From NCBI GenBank assembly GCA_963837365.1, contig CAWIMW010000002.1, forward strand, positions 682,001-746,000: DNA of 64,000 bases, in the 5' to 3' direction. A program made the translations under genes and the position numbers. The notes under the pieces are model-generated. The model ran no database searches. It had not been told where the DNA came from and saw nothing but the letters and a program-made list of their open reading frames with translations. The first letter of the stretch is position 1. The number at the start of each line of letters is the position of its first letter. Positions 7,729 through 16,603 of this stretch are shown one piece after another. This DNA comes from CAWBXL01 sp963837365. Lineage in GTDB: Bacteria; Acidobacteriota; Terriglobia; Terriglobales; Acidobacteriaceae.

Positions 7729-9213
7729 TTACGGCTTCCATCTCAACACAGGTTTCCGTGCCGCGGCAGTCTCATCCAGCCGCGAAACCCGCGTGGAATG
7801 CGGAGCGCTCAACACCAACTCCGGCTCTTCTTCAACTTCCTGGGCAATCGCCTTCATGGCCTCAACAAACAAATCCAACTCTTCCTTGGATTCACTTTCC
7901 GTAGGCTCAATCATCAATGCCCCGTGCACAATCAAAGGAAACGCGGTCGTATAAGGATGGAACCCATAATCAATCAGCCGCTTGGCCAGATCCATAGTCT
8001 TAGCGCCCTTGCGCGCCTGGATCTTGTCGCTGAACACTACTTCATGCATCGAAGGCGTGTCATAAGGCAAATCATAAACACCCTGTAAAGCTTTGCGGAC
8101 ATAGTTCGCGTTCAAAACCGCATCTTCGGTAGTCTGCCGCAAACCGTCCGGTCCATTGGCAAAGGTATAAGCCAGCGCGCGGATAAACATTCCGAAGTTT
8201 CCATAGAACGAGCGCACCCGCCCCACCGACTGCGGACGGTTGTACTCGAAAGCCAAAGTCCCATCGGACTTGGTCACCACCACCGGCTTGGGCAAAAACG
8301 GCTCCAGAATCTTCTTGACCGCCACCGGCCCCGACCCCGGCCCCCCGCCGCCATGCGGAGTAGAAAAAGTCTTGTGCAGATTCAGGTGCATCACATCCAC
8401 ACCAAAATCCCCAGGACGGACTTTCCCCACCAGCGCGTTCATGTTGGCGCCGTCCATGTAGAGCAGTCCGCCTTTGGCGTGAAGAATGTCGGCAATCTTG
8501 TGGATCTCCTGCTCAAACACTCCCAAAGTATTGGGATTGGTAAGCATGAGCGCCGCCACTTCGTCATTCATCTGCGCCGTCAGCGCTTCCACATCCACCA
8601 TGCCGCGGCTGTTGGATTTCAAATTCTCCACCGCATACCCGACCATCGCCGCAGTAGCAGGATTAGTCCCATGCGCCGAATCCGGAATCAATATCTTCTT
8701 GCGCGGCGCGCCCTTCGATTGGTGATAGGCCCGCACCATCAACAACCCGGTCAGCTCTCCATGCGCCCCAGCCGCCGGCTGAAGCGTGATCGCATCCATG
8801 CCGGTAATTTCGTTCAGGCATTCACTAAGAACTTTGATGATGCGCAGCGCCCCCTGCGAAATCTTCATCGGCTGGTAAGGATGCCCATTGGCCAAGCCTT
8901 CCAGCCGCGCCACAACTTCATTCACCCGAGGGTTGTACTTCATGGTGCAGGAGCCCAGCGGATACATCCCCAGATCAATGGCGTAATTCCAGGTAGAAAG
9001 CCGCGTGAAGTGGCGAATGATTTCAATCTCGCTGACCTCGGGCATATTACCCAGGTCCTTGCGCTCCGCCTTGCCAAGCAATTCGCCAGCATCAACTTCC
9101 GGCACATCCAGTGGCGGCAGCTTCCACGCCGCCTTCCCCGGAGAAGACTTCTCAAAGATCAACCCTTCATTCTGATTGACCTGGAGGCTGGACTTCAGTG
9201 TGGGATGCTTCAC
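7729..9213 (-). CDS. gcvPB: Glycine dehydrogenase (decarboxylating) subunit 2
   Basis: 494 residues, the C-terminal half of a two-subunit P-protein. The PLP-binding Lys is in NLHKTFSTPHGGGGPG (Lys281); other family stretches are LGSCTMKYNPR, PAAGAHGELTG and DSAHGTNPATA. With GcvPA it decarboxylates glycine and passes the aminomethyl group to lipoyl-GcvH. Last gene of gcvT-gcvH-gcvPA-gcvPB: its start overlaps the gcvPA stop by 4 bases (ATGA), so translation is coupled. No defects. No terminator stands out between its stop and the element at 7559-7726. Confidence 0.96.
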   Translation of the reverse strand: MKHPTLKSSLQVNQNEGLIFEKSSPGKAAWKLPPLDVPEVDAGELLGKAERKDLGNMPEVSEIEIIRHFTRLSTWNYAIDLGMYPLGSCTMKYNPRVNEVVARLEGLANGHPYQPMKISQGALRIIKVLSECLNEITGMDAITLQPAAGAHGELTGLLMVRAYHQSKGAPRKKILIPDSAHGTNPATAAMVGYAVENLKSNSRGMVDVEALTAQMNDEVAALMLTNPNTLGVFEQEIHKIADILHAKGGLLYMDGANMNALVGKVRPGDFGVDVMHLNLHKTFSTPHGGGGPGSGPVAVKKILEPFLPKPVVVTKSDGTLAFEYNRPQSVGRVRSFYGNFGMFIRALAYTFANGPDGLRQTTEDAVLNANYVRKALQGVYDLPYDTPSMHEVVFSDKIQARKGAKTMDLAKRLIDYGFHPYTTAFPLIVHGALMIEPTESESKEELDLFVEAMKAIAQEVEEEPELVLSAPHSTRVSRLDETAAARKPVLRWKP

Positions 9214-10604
9214 GGCAGCACCTCCGGCACCCCATCTTCATCAAACGACTCACCCTGGTCCGCGCGGATCGAATGCTCACTCTCTGCGATCACACCCACC
9301 GCTGTGTCAATGGCAGTGCGCGTAGTCAGCTCGGTGCAGCACCACAACGAAGCATTGCCCAACTCGGGATAGAACTTCTTGAGCGGCAGCCCGCCGACGA
9401 TCTTGTGTCCCAGAATGCGGCTGTTAACCGCGTAAGGATCCTCGCTGGTCTCTAAAACAAACTCGTTGAATCGCGGAGCACTATCGAACAAGATGCTCGC
9501 CTGTTTTCCAAACTGTTTGGCGGCATAGGCGGTCTTGGCCAAATTCTGTTTCGCCAATTCGCGCAACCCAACTTTGCCGTAGATGGTCATGAAAATATTG
9601 ACCATCAACGCTACCAACGCCTGATTCGTACAGATATTCGAGGTCGCCTTCTCCCGCCGAATATGTTGTTCACGGGTCGCCAGAGTTAGCACAAACCCGC
9701 GTTTGCCATTGCTATCCACCGTCTGCCCGGTAAGCCGCCCCGGCATCTGCCGCACAAATTTTTCTTTGGTGGCAATCACACCGCAATAAGGCCCGCCAAA
9801 TCCCAAAGGCACTCCAAACGATTGCGCTTCCATCGCGATGATGTCCGCCTGACGCGGAGGCTCTACAATTCCCAACGAAACCGCTTCCGCAATCGAAACC
9901 GCCAGCATCGCGCCATTCTTGTGAGCGATTTCAGCAACGGCATCCACGTCCTCAATCGTCCCAAAGAAATTAGGAGACTGAATCATCACGCAAGCGGTGT
10001 CAACACTAATGCTCTTCTCCAAAGCCTTCAGATCAATCCGCCCGTTCGGTGTAAACGGAACTTCAGCAATCGGCAGCCCCTGATGATGCGCATAAGTCGC
10101 CAACACCTCGCGATACTCCGGATGCAAACTCCGCGCCACCAGCACAGAGCGCCGCCCGGTCAAACGCACCGCCATCATCACCGCCTCAGCCGCACCGGTC
10201 GACCCGTCGTACATGGAAGCGTTCGCCACTTCCATGCCGGTCAGTTCGCAAATCATGGACTGAAATTCAAAAATGGCTTGCAGTGTGCCCTGAGAAATCT
10301 CCGCCTGATAAGGCGTGTAAGCGGTAAGGAACTCACCGCGTGAAATCAAAGAATCAATAATGACTGGACGGTAATGGTAATAAGCCCCAGCTCCCAAGAA
10401 CGAAGCATACCCGTCGCCATTCTCCCGCGAACGCTCCCGAAACCAATCCACAATCTCCGACTCCGCCATCTGCCGCGGCACTTTCAAATCACGCCCCAAC
10501 CTGTATTCCGCCGGGATCGGCGCAAACAGATCATCAATCGACCGCACACCAATGGCCTTAAGCATGGCCTCGCGGTCAGCAGGAGATTTCGGTAAATATC
10601 TCAT
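9210..10604 (-). CDS. gcvPA: Glycine dehydrogenase (decarboxylating) subunit 1
   Basis: 464 residues, the N-terminal half of the split P-protein, a fold-type I PLP-dependent family. It begins MRYLPKSPADREAMLKAIGV; LGAGAYYHYRPVIIDSLISR and TAYTPYQAEISQGTLQAIFE are hallmark segments. The split form is common in Acidobacteriota, Firmicutes and archaea. It forms the heterotetrameric P-protein with GcvPB and overlaps that gene by 4 bases. About 100 bases separate it from gcvH. Confidence 0.96.
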   Translation of the reverse strand: MRYLPKSPADREAMLKAIGVRSIDDLFAPIPAEYRLGRDLKVPRQMAESEIVDWFRERSRENGDGYASFLGAGAYYHYRPVIIDSLISRGEFLTAYTPYQAEISQGTLQAIFEFQSMICELTGMEVANASMYDGSTGAAEAVMMAVRLTGRRSVLVARSLHPEYREVLATYAHHQGLPIAEVPFTPNGRIDLKALEKSISVDTACVMIQSPNFFGTIEDVDAVAEIAHKNGAMLAVSIAEAVSLGIVEPPRQADIIAMEAQSFGVPLGFGGPYCGVIATKEKFVRQMPGRLTGQTVDSNGKRGFVLTLATREQHIRREKATSNICTNQALVALMVNIFMTIYGKVGLRELAKQNLAKTAYAAKQFGKQASILFDSAPRFNEFVLETSEDPYAVNSRILGHKIVGGLPLKKFYPELGNASLWCCTELTTRTAIDTAVGVIAESEHSIRADQGESFDEDGVPEVLP

Positions 10605-10705
10605 GGAAATTGTTAGATGTGCCAGCTATTCCGTCAGATTCCCGCCCGTCGTTAGTCGCTGGACTTTGACAAACGACCAAGGACGACCGGCCAACGACTG
10701 ATTCA

Positions 10706-11095
10706 CTACTTTCCAGCCTCTTCCGCCACAAACTTCTCATAATCGGCAGCCGAAAGCAGCGAGTTCAGCTCCCCCGGATTCTTTAACGTGACCTTGATCA
10801 TCCAGGCGCTATGAGCGTCCTTATTTACTTTCTCAGGAGCTGTAGCCAGTTCGCCATTTACTTCAGTCACTGTACCTGTAGTTGGGGCGTACAAATCGGA
10901 AACCGCTTTCACCGACTCAACTGTTCCGAAAGTCTTACCGGCAGTAATCTCGGTTCCAACTTTCGGCAAGTCGACGAAGACAATGTCGCCCAGCGATTCC
11001 TGCGCATAGTGGGTAATGCCGATGATCGCCTTGTCGCCGTCCGCCTTAATCCACTCATGTTCTTTGGTGTATTTGTATTCCGCCGGATAAGCCAT
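10706..11095 (-). CDS. gcvH: Glycine cleavage system H protein
   Basis: 129 residues; the lipoyl-accepting Lys is in ESVKAVSDLYAP (Lys63). TKEHEWIK and GITHYAQESLGDIVFVDLP are typical of GcvH. It shuttles the methylamine group from the P-protein to the T-protein on its lipoyl arm. It lies between gcvT (72 bases upstream) and gcvPA on the same strand, so one transcript is likely. Complete. Confidence 0.96.
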   Translation of the reverse strand: MAYPAEYKYTKEHEWIKADGDKAIIGITHYAQESLGDIVFVDLPKVGTEITAGKTFGTVESVKAVSDLYAPTTGTVTEVNGELATAPEKVNKDAHSAWMIKVTLKNPGELNSLLSAADYEKFVAEEAGK

Positions 11096-11116
11096 TTCTT
11101 AGCTCCTAGCTGTTGG

Positions 11117-11166
11117 GTCTAACTAAATCTCTGTGCTTCCTCTGTGTACCTCTGTGCTCTCTGTGG
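11117..11166. repeat. Single arm of the CTCTGTG repeat in the gcvT-gcvH gap
   Basis: The 70-base gap between gcvT and gcvH is largely filled by CTCTGTG repeats ending CTCTGTGGTTAA, one arm of the hairpin family seen at 6584-6655 and 29323-29372. The partner arm is missing, so it should not act as a terminator inside the operon. Confidence 0.5.
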
Positions 11167-12324
11167 TTAAGCCTTTTTCGTCTTCCGATAAAACGGCGTG
11201 GACACCACCTGCGCCGCCACACCCTGCCCGCGGATTGCCACCGAGACGGCTGATCCCACTTCTGCAAACTGCGGCGGAACATACGCCAATGCAATATTCT
11301 TCTTCAAAAACGGCGCCGGTGATCCGCTGGTAACATATCCGATTTCACCTCCTGCATCATCCCACACCTTGTACCCGTCCCGTGCAATCCCGCGCCCTGT
11401 CATTTCCAGCCCCACCAGCGTGCGCGTCAGCCCGTCTTCTTTTGCTTTTTCCAGCGCAGCACGGCCGATAAAATCCGGCTTCTCCATCTTGCACCAGCGG
11501 TCGAGCCCGGCTTCCCACACATTGATCGTATCGGAAATCTCATGACCGTAAAGCGGCAGCTTGCCCTCAAGCCGCAAGGTGTTGCGCGCTCCCAATCCGC
11601 AGGCAACAACCCCAAACTCCTTCCCCGCCTCCAGAAGCTCATGCCAAACTTGAGCACTCGTAGCTTCGTCCGATGGGACGTATATCTCAAATCCGTCTTC
11701 TGCCGTGTAGCCCGTGCGCGCAATAGGAACGTTCTCCAGGTTCCGCCGTACACCGGTTCGCATCAGCGTAATCGTGCCTCGGGTAAACCAATAAAACTTC
11801 ACGGTCGAAAGATCAACATCGGTAAGCTTTTGCAGCAGGTCAACCGCATGGGGCCCCTGAATCGCAATTTGGGTAAACTCGTCGGAAAGATTTTCTACGG
11901 TGCATTGAAATCCGCGAGTGTTGTCGCACACCCAATTAAAATCCTTCTCCCGAGTCCCAGCATTGATCACCAGCAGATAATCCGACTCCCCCAGCCGGTG
12001 CACGATCACATCATCCACAAACGTCCCCTGCGGATAGAGCAGCGCTGAATACTGCGCCTGCCCTACTGCCAGCTTCGAGGCGTCGTTCATCGAGATATGC
12101 TGCACCGCCGCCAAAGCCTCCGGCCCCGACAGCCGAATGTCCCCCATATGGCTGACATCAAAAATGCCTGCGCCCGTACGCACAGCCATATGTTCAGCAA
12201 TGATGCCGCCCGAGGAAGGGTATTCCACCGGCATGTCCCAGCCGTTGAACTCAACCATTTTCGCGCCCATCTGGCGATGGACGCTATTCAAAGCAGTCTT
12301 GGCTGGAGCCGTAAGAACGGACAA
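11167..12324 (-). CDS. gcvT: Glycine cleavage T protein (aminomethyltransferase)
   Basis: 385 residues. GWDMPVEYPSSGGIIAEH, DVSHMGDIRLSGPEAL and the C-terminal IGYVTSGSPAPFLKKNIALA match GcvT. It transfers the methylene group from H-protein to tetrahydrofolate and releases ammonia. First gene of the gcv operon on the minus strand. I looked for a glycine riboswitch in the 130 bases upstream and saw none. It is divergent from the small Cys-rich gene at 12456. Complete. Confidence 0.96.
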   Translation of the reverse strand: MSVLTAPAKTALNSVHRQMGAKMVEFNGWDMPVEYPSSGGIIAEHMAVRTGAGIFDVSHMGDIRLSGPEALAAVQHISMNDASKLAVGQAQYSALLYPQGTFVDDVIVHRLGESDYLLVINAGTREKDFNWVCDNTRGFQCTVENLSDEFTQIAIQGPHAVDLLQKLTDVDLSTVKFYWFTRGTITLMRTGVRRNLENVPIARTGYTAEDGFEIYVPSDEATSAQVWHELLEAGKEFGVVACGLGARNTLRLEGKLPLYGHEISDTINVWEAGLDRWCKMEKPDFIGRAALEKAKEDGLTRTLVGLEMTGRGIARDGYKVWDDAGGEIGYVTSGSPAPFLKKNIALAYVPPQFAEVGSAVSVAIRGQGVAAQVVSTPFYRKTKKA

Positions 12325-12455
12325 ACAAACCTCGAAGTTATGCAGGGCTGGTCTGCAAGATGAGAACTTATTACCCTAACACGGGCAAATCAGGGCATCA
12401 ACCAAGGTTACCAACGATACTTTTCCCGTCAAAATGCAACGGCTAAAGTGGCCCT

Positions 12456-12632
12456 ATGGCCACACCCGCGAAAGCAACAAACCGCTGTATGCAGTGTGAA
12501 ATGCCCGAAGACAAGTGCCAGTGCGAGAAGTTTTGCTGCTTCTGCCAGTCGCAAATCGACGTTCGCATCTGCCAGGACGGCTTGATGTACTGCCCCGCCT
12601 GCCGCGAAGCCGCCGGCTACAAAATCGAATAA
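12456..12632 (+). CDS. Small Cys-rich (zinc-ribbon-like) protein, 58 residues
   Basis: ATG at 12456 to TAA at 12630-12632. The product has nine Cys arranged as CMQC, CQCEKFCCFC, C, and CPAC, with an acidic spacer (EMPEDK) and ending GYKIE. The pattern suggests two or more zinc sites, a treble-clef or ribbon-like mini-domain. It is divergent from gcvT with about 130 bases between starts. No obvious Shine-Dalgarno is seen. I do not know the family; the dense, regular Cys spacing and clean frame support a real gene. Confidence 0.65.
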   Translation: MATPAKATNRCMQCEMPEDKCQCEKFCCFCQSQIDVRICQDGLMYCPACREAAGYKIE

Positions 12633-12680
12633 CCGAGAACCGGGAACTGCGATCGGAGAACTGGATTTCCACCCCGGCAT

Positions 12681-13487
12681 TTACCGGCAGAAATTCTGTA
12701 TATCCGGAGGCGGAGGCGTAGGCATCGGATTAAACTCTCCCGACCATCCGGTACAACCTCGCGCCACCACTACCCGGGCCACGCTAATCTCCAGGTCCCG
12801 AGCTTTGGTCTTAGCCTGTTCCGTCTGATTCGATCCTAAATCAGATTCCAAAAGACCAAGATCTCCGCCCACTGTATTATTCCCGGCCCGCGCGCTCAAC
12901 AGCAGCCAGACATAGGCCTCGAATTTATCCGGAGAAACTCCCCGCCCGTCTTTCAGCATCATCCCCAACTGCTGCTGCGCCTGTGGAAGCCCCTGCATCG
13001 CCGCCTTGCGAAACATTTCCGCCGCCTGCGGATACTGGCTCTTTTCCAGCAGCACCGTCCCCAAAAGATATTCGCCGAAAGGATCGTTATGGCTGGCCGA
13101 TTTTTTCAAGGCCGCCGCCGCCAGGTCCAGGTCCCGCGGTATCCCCACACCAGTCAGATACGCACGCCCTAAAAGCCACTCCCCCACATTGTCATCCTGC
13201 CGGGTGGCCTTCTTGTACCACTCGATCGCCTGCCCCGCATCCTGCGCCACCCCAGCCGAAGCCGTCTCATAAATGTAGCCCAGCGCTACTTGCGCCGCCG
13301 GATACCCCAAGTCCGCCGAACGCCGCAAAGACTCCAACGCCGTCTGGTTGTTGTGGCTAGGCCCAACCCCAGTCAAAGCGTTCATCCCGGTCTCATAAAG
13401 CCGCGGAGCATCGATCTTGTTTTCCTGGGCCGCTGCCAGGCCCGCAAGCAACAGCACAGAAAACAGACGTAAGGCGCATCGGAACAT
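12681..13487 (-). CDS. Secreted Sel1-repeat (TPR-like) protein
   Basis: The start at 13487 is supported by AGGAGA at good spacing; an upstream ATG at 13541 is unlikely. A signal peptide (MFRCALRLFSVLLLAGLAAA) precedes several Sel1-like repeats of about 36 residues: ALESLRRSADLGYPAAQVAL, AIEWYKKATRQDDNVGEWLL, AAAALKKSASHNDPFGEYLL, AAEMFRKAAMQGLPQAQQQL. Such alpha-alpha solenoids act as protein-interaction scaffolds in the envelope. The last 70 residues are a non-repeat tail. It lies 106 bases after the FN3 lipoprotein gene on the same strand. Confidence 0.85.
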   Translation of the reverse strand: MFRCALRLFSVLLLAGLAAAQENKIDAPRLYETGMNALTGVGPSHNNQTALESLRRSADLGYPAAQVALGYIYETASAGVAQDAGQAIEWYKKATRQDDNVGEWLLGRAYLTGVGIPRDLDLAAAALKKSASHNDPFGEYLLGTVLLEKSQYPQAAEMFRKAAMQGLPQAQQQLGMMLKDGRGVSPDKFEAYVWLLLSARAGNNTVGGDLGLLESDLGSNQTEQAKTKARDLEISVARVVVARGCTGWSGEFNPMPTPPPPDIQNFCR

Positions 13488-13592
13488 AGGGCTTCTCCTA
13501 AGGGAATTCCCTATGTTCAACCAGCCATCACCGCCCGTCAAAGCACGTTAGGTATTGATCCGTAGGACGATAGCAGGATAGAGGTAACCAGG

Positions 13593-14696
13593 TTACGGCA
13601 CCCGCTCGCCGGCCGCTTCCGAGCGTCCGCTTTCATTGCCTCTAAGGTCAACAGCCGTAACGGAATAGAAGTACTGCTTGCCGGATTGGACTTCGAAGTC
13701 CCGGTAAGCCGATGGCTTAACCGGCTCGGCATTGATCTTGACCGCCGCTCCACCCTCTTCATGCCGATAAACGTTGTAGCCAGCCAAGTCGCCTTCACTA
13801 TCCGGGCCCCAAAGCAGGTCCACAAAAGGCTTCTGTCCCTCCCCGGAAAACACCGCCTGCAACCCCGAAGGCACCGCTGGCGGAAACACATCATCGGCAA
13901 AAACTTTGACGGCAGGACTGTCATCCCCCTCGATCTGATAGACCGTGGCACAGTCCGGTTGAGGTGTCTGCACCGTGCCGCAGGGATGCATTCCTCCCGA
14001 AACTTCGGTGACAACTGTCACCCGATAGTAGTAGGTCTTCCCCCATTCAAATCCGTGGTCCACAAACTCCGTCGAAGCAGGATCAAGCGGAAGCTCTCCT
14101 GCCACCACGCTGGTAGCGCTTCCCTCTTGTTGCCGATAGATACGAAACGAACCATGCACCCCAGGTGATGGTGGACCCGCGGCCCAACTCAACACGATGC
14201 CGGCGGCTGTAGGTTGAGCTTGAAAATCCGTAGGAGCAGCCACTGTAGCCGCCGCCGGAACCGGCACCCGATTCGAAAGCCCAGCACTGCGGCCGTCCTC
14301 ATTCTCCACCGAAACGGAATAGGTCAGAACTTTGCTGGGGTCCTGCTGAACATCCGGGGGCAAGGTATCAACGTAGCTGCCCTCATTCGCTTTTCCATTC
14401 GCTGTCCGCGCTGAAGTTGGAGGCGTGCGCGCCTCGCCAACCGGCTCGCACTGCGCAGCTTTCTCATCAAAGGAACGGCAGATGCGGGTGACTCCCAGCT
14501 CCCCCACACTCTCTCCATCAGTAGTTTTCGCAGGCACAGTCCAGCGCAGATAAACCTTGTCCCCTTTGCGCACCGCCTTTAAATCGTTAACCACCTTAGG
14601 AAGCTCCAGCGAAGGCGGCACCGGCGGCGCCATCTGCGCACACCCCGCCAACAGAAGCACCGCAACAAGCAAGCAAAAGGTTTTGAAGTTGGACAT
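13593..14696 (-). CDS. Lipoprotein with fibronectin type III domains
   Basis: A signal peptide with lipobox (LLLAGCAQ) indicates a lipid-anchored protein. At least two, probably three, FN3-like modules follow: LKAVRKGDKVYLRWTVPAK, DFQAQPTAAGIVLSWAAGPP and VDLLWGPDSEGDLAGYNVYR, the last with the typical YFYSVTAVDLRGNESGRSEA end. The role is likely structural or binding at the outer membrane. Start chosen at MSNFKTFC; a 4-residue longer start is possible. Same strand as the Sel1 gene downstream. Complete. Confidence 0.82.
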   Translation of the reverse strand: MSNFKTFCLLVAVLLLAGCAQMAPPVPPSLELPKVVNDLKAVRKGDKVYLRWTVPAKTTDGESVGELGVTRICRSFDEKAAQCEPVGEARTPPTSARTANGKANEGSYVDTLPPDVQQDPSKVLTYSVSVENEDGRSAGLSNRVPVPAAATVAAPTDFQAQPTAAGIVLSWAAGPPSPGVHGSFRIYRQQEGSATSVVAGELPLDPASTEFVDHGFEWGKTYYYRVTVVTEVSGGMHPCGTVQTPQPDCATVYQIEGDDSPAVKVFADDVFPPAVPSGLQAVFSGEGQKPFVDLLWGPDSEGDLAGYNVYRHEEGGAAVKINAEPVKPSAYRDFEVQSGKQYFYSVTAVDLRGNESGRSEAAGERVP

Positions 14697-14809
14697 GGAA
14701 AAGAACAAGGTTAGCAGATGCTTGATTTGCCTGTTCTGATTTACTCATGTAGGGACGGGGCTCCACACCGTCCAGGAGCCAAGCTCCGCAGCCTTCCCCA
14801 CCCACCCGT

Positions 14810-14869
14810 GTCATCCTGAGCGGAGCATGAGTTTTGCGAAGCAAAGCTCATGCGGAGTCGAAGGACCCC
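14810..14869. repeat. Dispersed GTCATCCTGAGCGGAGC... repeat with internal palindrome
   Basis: Begins GTCATCCTGAGCGGAGCATG and ends GGAGTCGAAGGACCCC. An internal palindrome at 14826-14852 (CATGAGTTTTGC, GAA, GCAAAGCTCATG) matches in 11 of 12 positions. It belongs to the same loose family as 5274-5319. Confidence 0.65.
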
Positions 14870-14998
14870 AGCACCCCGTCCGCAATCACGAACCCAGCAA
14901 GGAATTTTCAATCCCTACCGCAGCCAAAAACCGCACCCAACTCCAAATAAATTCAGCCCAGAGAGAACAATACCCCCACCAAAAATACCCACAACTTT

Positions 14999-15044
14999 GT
15001 CATTCCGACAAGGAGCGTAGCGACGAGGAGGAACCTGCTTTCCC
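14999..15044. repeat. Dispersed GTCATTCCGA...GAGGAGGAACCTGCTT repeat
   Basis: A second good copy of the repeat at 5274-5319, here with AAGGAGCGTAGCGACGAGGA in the middle. The surrounding 14709-15181 stretch has no gene; it holds this copy, the one at 14810, and the inverted repeat at 15109-15139. Confidence 0.7.
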
Positions 15045-15108
15045 AGCCACAGAAATAACAGAAAACACCAAGAACCAGTTTGAGTGTGGGAGCGTATGAA
15101 GGGAAACA

Positions 15109-15139
15109 TGTGGAGGCGGCCGACTCGCCCGCCTCCACA
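15109..15139. repeat. Inverted repeat downstream of hslU
   Basis: TGTGGAGGCGG and CCGCCTCCACA form a perfect 11-bp stem with a 9-base loop, 43 bases beyond the hslU stop. No T-run follows on the minus strand, so a terminator role is only possible, not shown. Confidence 0.5.
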
Positions 15140-15181
15140 AGCACCTAAAATCTTTTGTTCCTTGGTTTAGAAAACGGAAAA

Positions 15182-16597
15182 CTACAGAATATACCGCGAC
15201 AAATCCTGGTCCTTCACAATGTCCGCCAGCATCTTGCGCACATACTCGGCATCAATCGTGATCTGCTCACCCTTCTTCTCCGGAGCATCAAAACTGATCT
15301 CATCCAACACCCGCTCCATAATGGTATGCAGCCGCCGCGCCCCAATGTTTTCAGTCCCCTCATTCACCCGGAAAGCAAAGTGGGCAATCTCGTCCAGCGA
15401 TTCCTTGGTGAACTCCAGTTTCACGCCCTCGGTCTCGAGCAACGCCGTGTACTGCTTGGTCAAAGACGACTTGGGCTCGGTCAAAATGCGTATGAAGTCT
15501 TCCATGGTGAGGGACTGCAACTCTACCCGGATGGGGAACCGTCCCTGAAGCTCAGGAATCAAATCGCTCGGCTTGGAAACATGGAACGCACCCGCGGCAA
15601 TAAATAAGATGTGGTCCGTCCGCACCATGCCGTAGCGAGTATTGACGGTAGTCCCCTCAATAATCGGCAAAATGTCCCGCTGCACACCCTCGCGGGAAAC
15701 ATCCGGCCCATGCCCGCCTTCGCGCCCGGCAATCTTGTCAATCTCATCCAGAAAAACAATGCCCGAGTCCTCCACCCGCTCAATCGCCGCCCGGGTCACA
15801 TGGTCCATATCAATCAGCCGCTGCTCTTCTTCCTGGATCAGATACTCGAAAGCCTCGTTCACTTTCATCTTCCGCTTCTTGGTCCGCGCCCCAAAAATAT
15901 TCGGCATCATGTCTTTGATGTTGACATCCATCTCCTCCACGCCCTGGTTGGAGATGATTTCAAAAGCGGGAAACGATCTTTCACGCACATCAATTTCGAC
16001 GCTGCGGTCGTCGAGCTTTCCTTCACGCAATTGCTGGCGAAGTTTTTCCCGTGTGCGGGAATTCGAATCACCGGATGCGGTCGTACCCTCGAGCAATATC
16101 CCCGGCGTGCTGGAAGCCTCAGGCCGCGGCGCGGGAACCGGAGGAAGCAGAATATCAAGCAGACGTTCTTCGGCGTTTAGCTCAGCTTTGTCGGCAACAT
16201 CCTCTAATTTCTCTTCACGAACGTTCTCAATCGCAATCTCCACCAGATCGCGGACCATGGACTCAACGTCGCGTCCCACATACCCAACTTCGGTAAACTT
16301 GGAAGCCTCCACTTTCAGAAACGGTGAATTCGCCAGCTTAGCCAGCCGCCGCGCAATCTCCGTCTTCCCCACCCCAGTAGGCCCTATCATAATAATATTT
16401 TTGGGGATTACTTCGTCGGCCATTTCCTCGGGGAGTTTTTGGCGGCGCATGCGGTTGCGCAGCGCGATGGCGACGGCGCGCTTGGCGTCTTTTTGTCCGA
16501 TTACGTACTTGTCCAACTCGGCCACGATCTCGCGCGGCGTGAGTTCGTCGAGGGTGGTTTGAGTTTCTTCGGCGGTTGGGGGTAAATAGATGGCCAT
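15182..16597 (-). CDS. hslU: ATP-dependent protease ATPase subunit HslU
   Basis: 471 residues of the AAA+ unfoldase of the HslUV (ClpQY) protease. Walker A GPTGVGKTE (about 72-80), Walker B IVFLDEIDKIA, the pore-2/sensor region and the C-terminal SRYIL end that docks into HslV are all present. An insert domain rich in Glu/Arg lies between. It unfolds substrates and feeds them to HslV. It starts 6 bases after the hslV stop, so the two are co-transcribed and stoichiometric expression is expected. Complete. Confidence 0.97.
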   Translation of the reverse strand: MAIYLPPTAEETQTTLDELTPREIVAELDKYVIGQKDAKRAVAIALRNRMRRQKLPEEMADEVIPKNIIMIGPTGVGKTEIARRLAKLANSPFLKVEASKFTEVGYVGRDVESMVRDLVEIAIENVREEKLEDVADKAELNAEERLLDILLPPVPAPRPEASSTPGILLEGTTASGDSNSRTREKLRQQLREGKLDDRSVEIDVRERSFPAFEIISNQGVEEMDVNIKDMMPNIFGARTKKRKMKVNEAFEYLIQEEEQRLIDMDHVTRAAIERVEDSGIVFLDEIDKIAGREGGHGPDVSREGVQRDILPIIEGTTVNTRYGMVRTDHILFIAAGAFHVSKPSDLIPELQGRFPIRVELQSLTMEDFIRILTEPKSSLTKQYTALLETEGVKLEFTKESLDEIAHFAFRVNEGTENIGARRLHTIMERVLDEISFDAPEKKGEQITIDAEYVRKMLADIVKDQDLSRYIL

Positions 16598-16603
16598 AAG
16601 TTC

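Noticed and set aside
8353..9372. 339-codon plus-strand ORF over gcvPB/gcvPA
   Set aside because: Antisense shadow of highly conserved gcv genes, with Arg/His-rich translation and no motif.
12325..12455. Glycine riboswitch upstream of gcvT
   Set aside because: No tandem aptamer pattern or terminator-like switch is visible in the short, divergent promoter region.
15109..15139. Definite hslUV terminator
   Set aside because: Strong stem but no T-run on the minus strand; listed only as an inverted repeat.
15642..16562. 306-codon plus-strand ORF over hslU
   Set aside because: Antisense shadow, Ser/Arg-rich low-complexity translation.
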